Origin: Buddleja alternifolia
Lineage: Eukaryota; Streptophyta; Magnoliopsida; Lamiales; Scrophulariaceae
DNA length: 64,000 bases
Direction: 5' to 3'
Assembly (NCBI GenBank): GCA_019426215.1
Contig: CM033394.1
Span: forward strand, 35,152,423 to 35,216,422
Positions 23,679-33,848 of the stretch are shown here, in pieces. Within the stretch, counting starts at the first letter, position 1. Every line of letters begins with the position of its first letter. The notes under the pieces were generated by a model, which saw nothing but the letters and a program-made list of their open reading frames with translations, was not told the DNA's origin and made no database searches. Both the position numbers and the translations under genes were made by a program.

Positions 23679-23761
23679 CTGAAAAAGGTTTTATCCTAGC
23701 GTTAGAGACTTAGAAACTAACGAGGAAAGGATAAATTACTTTGCTTAGCACAAGTACTTAC
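23679..23761 (-). other. Putative intron A in the accessory gene (83 nt)
   Basis: The minus-strand donor is TGGG|GTAAGTAC and the acceptor CTTTTTCAG|CCG. It has an in-frame TAA a few codons after the donor if unspliced. The exons join in frame (phase 1). Confidence 0.65.
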
Positions 23762-23931
23762 CCCAAACATGGGAAAGCCTCTCAGATTGAGCATATGCTT
23801 TAGGATCTGAGCTGATTTCTAGAACAGCGTCAGACGGAGGTGGAACACTCGCTGGTTCTTCAAGCGCTAGCTTTGTTGGAGCGCTTGTCGATGAAGCTGG
23901 AGTGGAGAGAGGAGTACGCCTTTGGGCTAGC

Positions 23932-25857
23932 TGATAAGAGGTGTTTTTACGTGTTTTTAAGACCGTAATTCTTATGATTTGGATTCACTTATTGCTTAAA
24001 TCATGTCACATTTGCATTTAATAGGTGTGTTAAGTGAATACAGGTAATAAATGAGAATACATGAAGAAAAGGGAAGAAAAACGATGTACAAAACAAGTTC
24101 AAGCATGTTTTTCAACACCTAGGCGGTTTATGCATCTCCTACCACATTCGAGCGATAATTCTGTACATTTCGAGACCGACTTAGACAAAGTTTCCTTCTA
24201 CAAAGTTTTAGATGTATGTCTTAGCTTCAAATGGGAACTTGAAACATCCAAATCGGAGGTTTATAGAGATAATTGTGAAGGAAATACGATTGCTGCGCCG
24301 AATAGAGAAGTACATGTGCCAGGATACGCCCCAACGCCCTCCTAGTCGTGCCTAGACATGGATAGTCCGAATGTTACTCCTTTTCAGCCTAAATTCCAGC
24401 ATTATATGATGGGTAAGAATCACTTTTGGCCATAATTCAGCACATGTGTTGAGGGGTTGTCATAAGTGTGTTTCTTGGTAGATTTACTTTATGGGTGCCA
24501 AATCAGAAACAACCTCCATATTGAAACGTAATTTAGGTATACTTAGCGACTGAATTGGACAAAATGTCCTTCTGTAAAGTTGTAGATCTATGTTTTATCT
24601 AAACATGGGGACTTGAATCATCCAATTTGGAGATCTGTGGAGAATCTTATGAGGAAAATACTAAGACTGCGCTGGAAAGCAAGAAAATGGCAGCATGCAT
24701 GTGTTTTGTTGAAGTTTTCACTTGGTTATGCTTGGTGGAATTCTTAAGGGCCGAAAGTTTAGCATTTTTTAGCTGGTTGGAATCTTAAAAGCCAAACTTT
24801 AAGCATCATCTTAGGTGGAATTCTCATTGGGGAACTTTAATGGGAATTCTTAATGCATACTTTAGTGGAATTTTGGCTATAAAAGGAGGGGGAACCCATA
24901 CTCTTCGTCATTCACTATCAATTTCAGATTTTTGGAGGAGAGGGGGGCAGCCCCTAATCTGATTTCTCCACCATTCATCACCATTCTTCATCACTCTTGG
25001 AGGGGAAAACTAGAGGAAGGAAAAGAGCTTGGGGATTGAAGGCTCAACTTCAAGATCCATCATCATTCACCATTTAGGGAGTTTTTAAGAGCTTTTCATT
25101 TCATTTATGTCTATGAATATTCCTCTTATGTCTTTTATGCTTTCAATTATGAACTAAATTCGTAAGACTAGGGCCATGTAAGGCCAAATTGTGATATATG
25201 CTTACAATAGATGATTGTTGAGGTTGTTCTTATATTGTTAAGTGATGTGAATTGTGTTTTTGTCTATCTTGCATATACTTGATCACTATATGTTAGAATC
25301 TTATGCCTAGGTTAATATTTCGGGAGAAAATTGAATGAGGGTGCAAGAAATTCACATCATGACCCGCAACTAATGAGGAATTGCCCTAGACATAGGTAAA
25401 GATTCCCGGGTGAAGTCGTTCGATTCAAATCGAGTGAACTCTAGTACATTAATGCATGTTTAGTGGTTAGATTTTCGGATAGGGATATTTGGGAAATCAC
25501 GATCTAAGTATAGGAGTTTATACGCGAGACATCGGTTATTCTCTACCTTAGGAGTTTTCACCATAACAATATAAGTGTAATCCTTCAACAAGAACCTTTA
25601 TAAGTATATTTGATCAATTTGAACCTAGCATGTGCCTTAGTCTCCCTTTATAATTGGTTTTAAATCACTTGCTCATCTTTGTTCTTGTTCTTTACAAATT
25701 TTATTTGAATTTATTCTTACTTTGTTTATTCACTTCATTACAAATCTTAAACTAGAATTCAAGTCCTTGTGGTTCGACAATCCGGACTTACCGTCCATTT
25801 ATTACTACACACGACTAGTGCACTTGCTATCATAGCACGTTAGCTTTTAGCGTGTCA
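23932..25857 (+). repeat. 5' LTR of gag-only Ty3/gypsy element
   Basis: It starts TGATAAGAGGTG and ends GCGTGTCA, 1,926 bp. CTAGC at 23927-23931 and again at 31236-31240 is the target duplication. The twin LTR at 29310-31235 has exactly the same length; I counted about 27 single-base differences and no indels. The promoter-like run TATAAAAGGAGG (about 24879) would place transcription start within the LTR. The 94-codon frame inside it is repeated in the twin and is not a gene. Confidence 0.95.
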
Positions 25858-25861
25858 AGTT

Positions 25862-25880
25862 TTTGGCGCCGTTGCCAGGG
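25862..25880 (+). other. Primer-binding site of the gypsy element
   Basis: TTTGGCGCCGTTGCCAGGG begins five bases after the LTR end. TGGCGCCGTTGCC is the form used by Athila/Tat-type gypsy elements, thought to pair with a tRNA 3' end (tRNA-Asp in several relatives). Confidence 0.65.
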
Positions 25881-25983
25881 ACTTGTTCATTTTAGTTTTT
25901 GATTTTTTGTTTAAATTTTCATAGTTCTTAGTTCTTCGTTTATTTCTAACCTTTCTTTTATTTTACTATTCTAATTTTGTTTT

Positions 25984-28299
25984 TTGTGTTTAATTGTTAA
26001 GTGTAATTTGTGGTGCATGACCTGCTCTTCTAACGAGCCTCTATACAATTTTGAGCCGGAGATAGAGCGTGTTCTTCGATCTAGTAGACGCGCTCGAGAA
26101 ATGGCCGACAATCTAAATCCAAATGGGAATTTTCCCGACATAAATCTCCCGGAAAACAGGGAATGGTTGCAAAATCTATTCCAAGCTATGCAACCGGCAC
26201 CTCCTCAAAGACTTTCATCAGTCCGGGAAAGTCTACCTCCAAGGGTCCACACCATACCGGGGCCCGTAGTCTTTCCAAATTTCTATGCACCAAATTATCA
26301 CATTCCGTCACACATCTTTAGCATGGTGCAAAGCGAACCCTTCTATGGAGAGCCCCATGAATCACCTCATGAGCATTTGGAGACTTTAGACGATACTCTC
26401 ATGACTACCCAATTTCATCCACGGGATCTCGATGCAATTCGTCTAAGAGTCTTCCACTTCTCATTGAAGGAAAGGGCGACCATGTGGTACAAATCTCTAC
26501 CACCTCAATCCATCACAACATGGGGACAATTGGTCGATGCCTTTTTGAGCAAATTCTTTCCACCCTCCAAAATCAATGAGCTAAGGAGCAACATTAAGGA
26601 GTTTAAGCAGGGGAATCATGAGTCCTTAGCCGAGGCATGGGCTAGATATAAAAACATGCTCCGAAAATGTCCGGATCACAACCTAAGATTGAGCGAGCAA
26701 GTATTACGATTCCATGATGGAGTCCGTTCGCGCATTCGAAATAGGCTCAATGCCGGCGCCGGTGGTGATCTCCTTGGGCTCGATTGCCAAAGTGTGTGGG
26801 ACAAGATTGAGCAATTAGCCCGGGAAGATGAACTCTATCCCGATGATGAAGAAATCACACCCACTAAAAAGATTGCTTGTGTTCAAGAATTGGGCGAAGA
26901 AGTTACTTTGGAAACAATGGTTGGCAATGTAAACTATGTTGGAAATGCCAATCGACCTCAATTGAACTTCCATGTGCCCGAAAATTTTCCAAGGAGGCCC
27001 AATCCGGCACAAAATGCCCATCCCGGCGTCTATCAAGCACCAAGGCCCCCATTCAACAATAACCAAGCTCAAAGGCAAGGTAATCCTCATGTACAAAGGC
27101 AAGTTAAGCCTCCTACAACCGATGAACGTCTTGATGAGGAAATAAAGAAATCAGATTCAGCAATCAACGAACTCCGTACTATGATGAAGGATTTAATGAT
27201 GGATATGAAGGATTTGAAGACACAAATGGGTCAAATGGCAAAGACAATCAGCGAGAGAGCCCCGGGAACTTTACCAAGTGACACGGAAAAGAACCCGAAA
27301 GAGCAATGCTATGGAATTACCTTGAGAAGTGGCAAACAGGTAAAAGGTGATAATGTTCGCATTGATGCGCCCGAGGGCCTATCCATCCACGCCCAGGCGC
27401 CCTTGTTGCTGCGCCAAGGCACCGATTGTCACGCCCAAGCGCCACATTCTGTATCCTCCACAGCTGGCCCTTCAACTCCAACGCATCATCCCATCGAGGT
27501 TCGTCTTCCATTTCCAAATGCACAAAAAATGAAAAATAAGGATATGGATCAAATTTTCCGTAGTATTGTGGCGACTCTTTGTGAGGACCCGGGGAGGCTC
27601 ACCATTCTGTGCACCATTGGCCCTCTTACTTTTGAAAAGGTTATTTGCGATACGGGAGCAAGTATCAATCTCCTCCCGTATTCTCTCTTCAAGAAGTTGG
27701 GCCTTGGAAATCCCAAACCGACATCAATGAGCCTCCAACTCGCCGATGGATCAATTAAGAGACCAAAGGGGATAATAGAAGATGTTATTGTACAAGTTGA
27801 CAAATTCTTTTTCCGGGTTGACTTTGTGGTCCTTGATATGGAGGAAGATGTTGAGATGCCCTTGATTCTAGGAAGACCTTTCCTAGTCACTAGCAATGCC
27901 AAGATCGACATGGGAAAAGGTAAGTTATCATTGAGGGTAGGAGATGTAAAAGTGATATTTGATGCTTCTAATAACAGGAAACCATCTATGAATGATCTTA
28001 CTTGTTCCAATATCGATGTTATTAACCCTTCTCTTGATGAGAAATGTGCAAATGGCAAGGCTAAGGGCACACTCGAGTTGGAGAATGAGATTCCCTATGA
28101 TAAACACAACAAAGAGGGAAAAGAAGATTTATGCATGAAATACATTCCACCCCATCGTCGTGCTCGTAAGATTGAAAAGACTCATCCAATACAAAGGGCT
28201 TATTGCAAAATCCCGCAATATGAGTGGAAGCAAGTAGACCATGGAGCTAAAAGGAGGCATGACAAGGATTTGGTCGTGTTAAATGGACCACCTATTTGA
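25984..28299 (+). CDS. Gag-protease of non-autonomous Ty3/gypsy (Athila/Tat-like) element
   Basis: Uninterrupted 771-codon frame, the only intact large frame in the window. The likely functional start is the second Met (MADNLNPNG, 26101). The Retrotrans_gag region lies at about residues 110-250, with WYKSLPP, FFPPSKI and EAWARYK. A Lys/Met-rich helical stretch (residues about 390-420) follows. The aspartic protease core is ICDTGASINLLP (residues about 555-567), with the later ILGRPFL loop. No Cys-His zinc knuckle is visible, as in much of the Athila/Tat group. After the stop there is about 1 kb of non-coding text, then the 3' LTR. No reverse transcriptase, RNase H or integrase is present. The encoded protein could package its own RNA; copying must rely on a relative. 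Intactness and near-identical LTRs suggest recent activity. Confidence 0.9.
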   Translation: MCLIVKCNLWCMTCSSNEPLYNFEPEIERVLRSSRRAREMADNLNPNGNFPDINLPENREWLQNLFQAMQPAPPQRLSSVRESLPPRVHTIPGPVVFPNFYAPNYHIPSHIFSMVQSEPFYGEPHESPHEHLETLDDTLMTTQFHPRDLDAIRLRVFHFSLKERATMWYKSLPPQSITTWGQLVDAFLSKFFPPSKINELRSNIKEFKQGNHESLAEAWARYKNMLRKCPDHNLRLSEQVLRFHDGVRSRIRNRLNAGAGGDLLGLDCQSVWDKIEQLAREDELYPDDEEITPTKKIACVQELGEEVTLETMVGNVNYVGNANRPQLNFHVPENFPRRPNPAQNAHPGVYQAPRPPFNNNQAQRQGNPHVQRQVKPPTTDERLDEEIKKSDSAINELRTMMKDLMMDMKDLKTQMGQMAKTISERAPGTLPSDTEKNPKEQCYGITLRSGKQVKGDNVRIDAPEGLSIHAQAPLLLRQGTDCHAQAPHSVSSTAGPSTPTHHPIEVRLPFPNAQKMKNKDMDQIFRSIVATLCEDPGRLTILCTIGPLTFEKVICDTGASINLLPYSLFKKLGLGNPKPTSMSLQLADGSIKRPKGIIEDVIVQVDKFFFRVDFVVLDMEEDVEMPLILGRPFLVTSNAKIDMGKGKLSLRVGDVKVIFDASNNRKPSMNDLTCSNIDVINPSLDEKCANGKAKGTLELENEIPYDKHNKEGKEDLCMKYIPPHRRARKIEKTHPIQRAYCKIPQYEWKQVDHGAKRRHDKDLVVLNGPPI

Positions 28300-29309
28300 A
28301 CCTCAAAGAGCACAAAGTCGAGCTACCGACTCTAAACTAGCGCTTCTTGGGAGGCAACCCAAGTTTGTAAGTTTGTTTTTCTTTTTGATTTTGTTTTTGT
28401 TTTGTTTAGTTTGTTTCTTTATGTTGTGTTCAAACATGCACTTTTGGCATGTATGTTTTCTTATGCTTGATGGTTTGAAAAGTTGAAGTGTTAGATATGA
28501 TGCAAATTTGGACCATGCTCATTTTACTCGAGAGGAGGAGAAGCTATAGGATTATGTATTGGAAGTTTAAGGATGTTTTTCAACATCCTTGGTTGTAAGT
28601 GTTCTTTTACTGTTGTGTATGCTTGTTGTAACAACATTGGGGACAATGTTGGATTTAAGTTTAGGGATGTTTAGAAGAGTACTTATTTTGAACTTTGATG
28701 GTGCAATCCTAATTTTTAGCTTAATTTTAGGGAAAGTTTGTTTGATATCATGTTTATATGCTTCTTTGTTGAGAAAATCAAGCATGAAAAATTTTTAGTC
28801 CTTCCAATTGATGCATTGAAATTGATTGACTTGGAAAAATGGCATGAATTCTTGAAATAATTTGAATTTAATGGAATATATATCTTTGAAATTGCTCGTG
28901 GAGACCTTAGACTAGAATTGATTCTTTAGATGATTCACAATGCACTTAAATCGAAGGTAGAAGAGTTGAGAGGATAACCATCTTGAGACACTTAAGGAAT
29001 TATTCCCAGAAATATTAACTTAGATTTCTCATAAAGTTATAAGTTGAGTAGTAATTTTATATGCTAACAATGAATTGAAAAGGTTGAATTTTGGTATGAC
29101 CAAAAGTGGTCAGGCTAATACGTACCGGAGGTGAAAAGTTTCATACCTATATACTGTACTATTATGCTAATTTGAGCTATGCTCAAGCCAAAAGAAGTGA
29201 ATTGTTTAAAAGATCTAGTTTTATTTCGTGGCCTTTGATACTCGAGTGATTAAATCCTTAGGAGTGTCTCTACACTTAATGCCCCAAAACTATCTAGTTT
29301 GGGAGTCAT
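28300..29309 (+). mobile_element. 3' non-coding region of the gypsy element
   Basis: Contains the stretch GTCGAGC.ACCGACTCTAAAC...GGGAGGCAACCC (about 28317-28363), seen after pol in Athila/Tat elements, and a TTGGGGACAATGTT motif (28629). It ends with the G-rich polypurine tract (TTTGGGAGTCA) at 29299-29308. Pol genes would normally precede this, so the deletion lies directly after the protease. Confidence 0.75.
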
Positions 29310-31235
29310 TGATAAGAGGTGTTTTTACGTGTTTTTAAGACCGTAATTCTTATGATTTGGATTCACTTATTGCTTAAATCATGTCACATTTGCATTTAAT
29401 AGGTGTGTTAAGTGAATACAGGTAATAAATGAGAATACATGAAGAAAAGAGAAGAAAAACGATGTACAAAACAAGTTCAAGCATGTTTTTCAACACCTAG
29501 GCGGTTTATGCATCTCCTACCACATTCGAGCGATAATTCCGTACATTTAGAGACCGACTTAGACAAAGTTTCCTTCTACAACGTTTTAGATGTATGTCTT
29601 AGCTTCAAATGGGAACTTGAAACATCCAAATCGGAGGTCTATAGAGATAATTGTGAAGGAAATACGATTGATGCGCCGAACAGAGAAGTACATGTGCCAG
29701 GATACGCCCCAACGCCCTCCTAGTCATGCCTAGGCATGGATAGTCCGAATGTTACTCCTTGTCAGCCTAAATTCCAGCATTATATGATGGGTAAGAATCA
29801 CTTTTGGCCATAATTCAGCACATGTGTTGAGGGGTTGTCATAAGTGTGTTTCTTGGTAGATTTACTTTATGGGTGCCAAATCAGAAACAACCTCCATATG
29901 GAAACGTAATTTAGGTATACTTAGAGACTGAATTGGACAAAATGTCCTTCCGTAATGTTGTAGATCTATGTTTTATCTAAACATGGGGACTTGAATCATC
30001 CAATTTGGAGATCTGTGGAGAATCTTATGAGGAAAATACTAAGACTGCGCTGGAAAGCAAGAAAATGGCAGCATGCATGTGTTTTGTTGAAGTTTTCACA
30101 TGGTTATGCTTGGTGGAATTCTTAAGGGCCGAAAGTTTAGCATTTTTTAGCTGGTTGGAATCTTAAAAGCCAAACTTTAAGCATCACCTTAGGTGGAATT
30201 CTCATTGGGGAACTTTAATGGGAATTCTTAATGCATACTTTAGTGGAATTTTGGCTATAAAAGGAGGGGGAACCCATACTCTTCATCATTCACTATCAAT
30301 TTCAGATTTTTGGAGGAGAGGGGGGCAGCCCCTAATCTGATTTCTCCACCATTCATCACCATTCTTCATCACTCTTGGAGGGGAAAACTAGAGGAAGGAA
30401 AAGAGCTTGGGGATTGAAGGCTTAACTTCAAGATCCATCATCATTCACCATTTAGGGAGTTTTTAAGAGCTTTTCATTTCATTTATGTCTATGAATATTC
30501 CTCTTATGTATTTTATGCTTTCAATTATGAACTAAATTCGTAAGACTAGGGCCATGTAAGGCTAAATTGTGATATATGCTTACAATAGATGATTGTTGAG
30601 GTTGTTCTTATATTGTTATGTGATGTGAATTGTGTTTTTGTCTATCTTGCATATACTTGATCACTATATGTTAGAATCTTATGCCTAGGTTAATATTTCG
30701 GGAGAAAATTGACTTAGGGTGCAAGAAATTCACATCATGACCCGCAACTAATGAGGAATTGCCCTAGACATAGGTAAAGATTCCCGGGTGAAGTCGTTCG
30801 ATTCAAATCGAGTGAACTCTAGTACATTAATGCATGTTTAGTGGTTAGATTTCCGGATAGGGATATTTGGGAAATCACGATCTAAGTATAGGAGTTTATA
30901 CGCGAGACATCGGTTATTCTCTACCTTAGGAGTTTTAACCATAACAATATAAGTGTAATCATTCAACAAGAACCTTTATAAGTATATTTGATCAATTTGA
31001 ACCTAGCATGTGCCTTAGTCTCCCTTTATAATTGGTTTTAAATCACTTGTTCATCTTTGTTCTTGTTCTTTACAAATTTTATTTGAATTTATTCTTACTT
31101 TGTTTATTCACTTCATTACAAATCTTAAACTAGAATTCAAGTCCTTGTGGTTCGACAATCCGGACTTACCGTCCATTTATTACTACACACGACTAGTGCA
31201 CTTGCTATCATAGCACGTTAGCTTTTAGCGTGTCA
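29310..31235 (+). repeat. 3' LTR of gag-only Ty3/gypsy element
   Basis: 1,926 bp, a twin of 23932-25857. It ends GCGTGTCA, followed by target copy CTAGC (31236-31240), after which the accessory gene of the host element resumes in frame. Confidence 0.95.
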
Positions 31236-32285
31236 CTAGCGGTACTTCTTCTACCTCCTTTTCTTCTTCCTGAAGGAAGATAAATGCTGGAGGAGGAGAT
31301 GGTGATTTGGGAGGAGGAGAGGGAGATTTCTGTTTTTTCTTGGGCTCCGGCTTCTGCTTCTTCGCTGGCTTTGATGGCTCAGCGACTTTCAATGTGATTT
31401 TTCTTTTCGGTCACTTGACCACCACCTCTTCTTCCGATGAAGATGATGAAGACGAAGACACTTGCTCTTCATCATCGCTGCGAACAACTCCTTCGACAAG
31501 AAGCCGCTCACGCTCTTCTTTGGGAACTGCTGCACCACCACGTTTTCATGGCTTGAGCAACTTGCCGATCATCTTCTTTCCATAAAAATTTAGCGCTGGT
31601 ATTTTCTTTCCAGCGGTGTTAGTGAATCCACTAGCGCTAAGAATTCGACTTAAAACAATCCCGTAAGGCTTGGGATTAACGGATTTGGCCATCGCTGCCT
31701 TGATGCGATTAAAAACATAAAGCGACCAATTTATCTTTAGTTTGGTCAGAATTGCCACCATCATCTTGTATTGAAAGTTGGAAACTTTATCGAAGCTTCC
31801 CTTTCTGCATTCGATCATCTTGGCGCATATGTCCGCAAGAATGACATATTCGCCCTTCATATTCGTTCATAGGCAGCTTCAATTTCATTCTTCTTGATCA
31901 ATGCCCAGACCTTGGTAGCATCACCAAGAGTGACATTTTCAACTTCGGCACCATCACTTGGTAAGTTTAGTAAAGATGAAATCAGAGAAGGAGTGAGGAC
32001 GAAGGTCTCATGGGCAAAGGGAAAGACGCAGGAAATGGAGTTACCATCGTCGGAGATTTTTGCATTCTTGAAGAAAAATAGGGTTTCTTCCTCAAAGAAG
32101 TTGAAAACAACAGTTATCATGTCGCGTAAAGCAAACTCTTGGACAAGTGGAAGAACAGTCCTAAGAGGGAAGTTCTGGTTATCAAATAGATAGTCCCAGT
32201 TAACAAGAAAACCGGCGTTAGCAGTGACTGATTTCTCAGATTTAGAAGATTTTTCGGCAGCAGATTTTGAAGGTTTGGGGGCCAT
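31236..32285 (-). pseudogene. Accessory (envelope-position) gene of SIRE-like element, 5' part
   Basis: It starts with MAPKPSKSAAEKSSKSEKS at 32285: a basic, Ser-rich N-terminus. Residues about 25-210 form a mixed helical domain with FPLRTVLPLVQEFALRDM, TFVLTPSLISSLLNLP and YKMMVAILTKL. This resembles the putative plant transposon protein / envelope-like domain often found in SIRE elements. A Ser/acidic run and a basic Lys/Pro run (KKQK, SPPPKSPSPPP) follow, and the frame passes into the gypsy insertion at CTAGC. There is a frame change at 31857-31860 (ATGA overlap) and two TGA stops (near 31543 and 31411). No hydrophobic leader is present, so a secreted envelope role is not supported; a nuclear or capsid-linked role is equally open. 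Confidence 0.6.
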
Positions 32286-33164
32286 TGATGAACTGAAAAA
32301 GCTGTGGTAGAGGAGAGAAAAGATGTTCTTTTTGCCTTAGAGAGAAAGAACTTTTACAGTAGAGGATTTTTAGAAGTGATAAAGTTTTACTGTAAAGGTT
32401 GTGAAGGGTTTAAATAGAAGGCAAAAAATAACTTCTCAACTAGTAGATGAATGACACGTGCACAGAAGTTAATTTTGAAAAGAACAAAAATTAAATCTGA
32501 GCCGTTTACACATAAATACTTATGTGAAAAGGTGCGGTAAATATGGTAACAACTGTGAAATATAAAATTTTGAAACCCGCAGTTACTTTTTCAAAAACGT
32601 TTGAAATTTTTTAAAATTTTCAGCGTGAAATGCACGCACCTGATAGTACATTGACACGTACTCAGACAGGTGCAATTACTGAACCGCCTAGTTTTTAGAT
32701 AGGAATCATTAACTGTCAGTTTGATTTGATAAGCACGTGTGGGAAGTTGTCAAATCTAATCTTTTGGACTTATCCACACGCTACTTTCAACAATGAAAAC
32801 TATGCATGAATTTCATAAAAAGATTACTTAGCGTTAAAGTGAGAATCTTTTTAACGTTGAGGTCTTTTTGAGAACAAAATTTAATTTCTTAAAGTTAAAA
32901 ATAAAATCAATCGCTTGGATTTATAAAAGACATTTTTATTTATTAGAGATTTATTTTGTCATGCATAATAGATAAGTGCTTGTGATCAATGCATAAATTT
33001 TCAACGTCATTTTTTATCACAGTCGCTTATGAGTTGAGACAAGTACAATTTTAAGGTTCCCCCTAAAATTGATGACTCATTCAAATTTTAAAAAAAGATT
33101 TAGACATAAACATAAAGTGGATTCCCCCTAAATTGTATGCCTATAAAATATGATGCTCTATGAT
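32286..33164 (-). mobile_element. Intergenic segment of SIRE-like element
   Basis: About 880 bp between the end of the polyprotein (stop at 33165-33167) and the accessory start (32285). No coding is visible. It contains PPT-like words TTCCCCCTAAA on the plus strand (33056 and 33123), possibly internal polypurine tracts on the minus strand, and probably the promoter or splice signals for the accessory transcript. Confidence 0.45.
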
Positions 33165-33268
33165 TTAAGCGTTTAAATCAATCATACCTAATTCACTTCT
33201 CAAAGTGAGAAAGCGTTGTTCGTTGAGCGCTTTGGTGAAGATATCTGCCAATTGTTTGTCAGTTCCAA
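33165..33268 (-). pseudogene. RNase H C-terminus of SIRE-like polyprotein (separated by insertion)
   Basis: Read on the minus strand it gives the copia ending (D.QLADIFTKAL, then SELGM) and a stop. It continues the frame that is cut at 38261 by the inner copia element, with TGAAG duplicated at the two junctions (33269-33273 and 38256-38260). Confidence 0.8.
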
Positions 33269-33273
33269 TGAAG

Positions 33274-33756
33274 TGTTAGGAATCAATGCGCATAAAACGA
33301 ATAAAAGTAAATAAAAAGTAAGAAAATAGAGACACAAGATTTACGTGGTTCGGCCAAGAATGCTTATGTCCACGGTCTACACTAGAGTTTTTATTGATTG
33401 TATGATGATAGATTACATATTACAAGAGAAGAGTATGTATATATACTCTTGTAGTGTCTTGGAAGACTTTTAATCAGATAAGGAAACAAAATCCAGCCTT
33501 AAACAACTCCAAAAACGCGTCTTTTTACAAGTCTTGGTCAATACACCAGTCAACGCCGCCGGAATGCCGCGGCGTTCGACCCTGTACGCCGCGGTGATGA
33601 CTACTGCCTTTGAACACCGCGGCATTGGAACCTGAACGCCGCGGTGATGACTACTGCCTTTGAACGCAGCGGCGTTGGAACCTGAACGCCGCGGCGATGC
33701 CTGTTGTTCCTTCCTTATACTTCAATTCGCTTACAATCAGTCTACATATCCCATCA
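33274..33756 (-). repeat. 3' LTR of inner TNT/Tork-like copia element
   Basis: 483 bp, from TGTTAGGAATC to CATATCCCATCA. It is followed on its right by a polypurine tract on the minus strand (CCAAGTGGGAGAT, 33757-33769). GC-rich internal modules with CCGCGG occupy about 33550-33700. Confidence 0.9.
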
Positions 33757-33848
33757 ATCTCCCACTTGGAGACTGATCACCTCAACTCTTGTTATACTTC
33801 TTCACCACCCCGGTGAAAGTATCCTCTAGTGCAGACTAACCTCTTTCA

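Larger units (their letters stand above)
20691..23926 (-). pseudogene. Accessory (envelope-position) gene of SIRE-like element, 3' part, with two introns
   Basis: Continues the frame begun at 32285, rejoining it across the gypsy element at the duplicated CTAGC. Order: a Pro/Ser/Thr linker; intron A (23679-23761); an acidic exon; intron B (23418-23493); then a long exon. That exon has an aromatic-rich region (23247-22531), a further conserved-looking stretch (22400-21866), an acidic linker, and a helical coiled-coil-like segment (about 21400-21050) rich in Leu, Lys, Glu and Asp. The frame can be followed to about 20691. Stops include TAA at 23314-23316, a TAG near 22529, a TAA near 21864 and a TAG near 20910. 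There are frame changes near 23600, 22210 and 20840. I do not recognise a domain beyond the N-terminal part. Envelope-like genes of SIRE elements sit in this position, but no signal peptide or clear membrane anchor is visible. Confidence 0.6.

Noticed and set aside
24061..24345. 94-codon frame, also at 29439-29723
   Set aside because: Both copies lie in the two LTRs of one gypsy element, so their similarity comes from LTR duplication, not selection.
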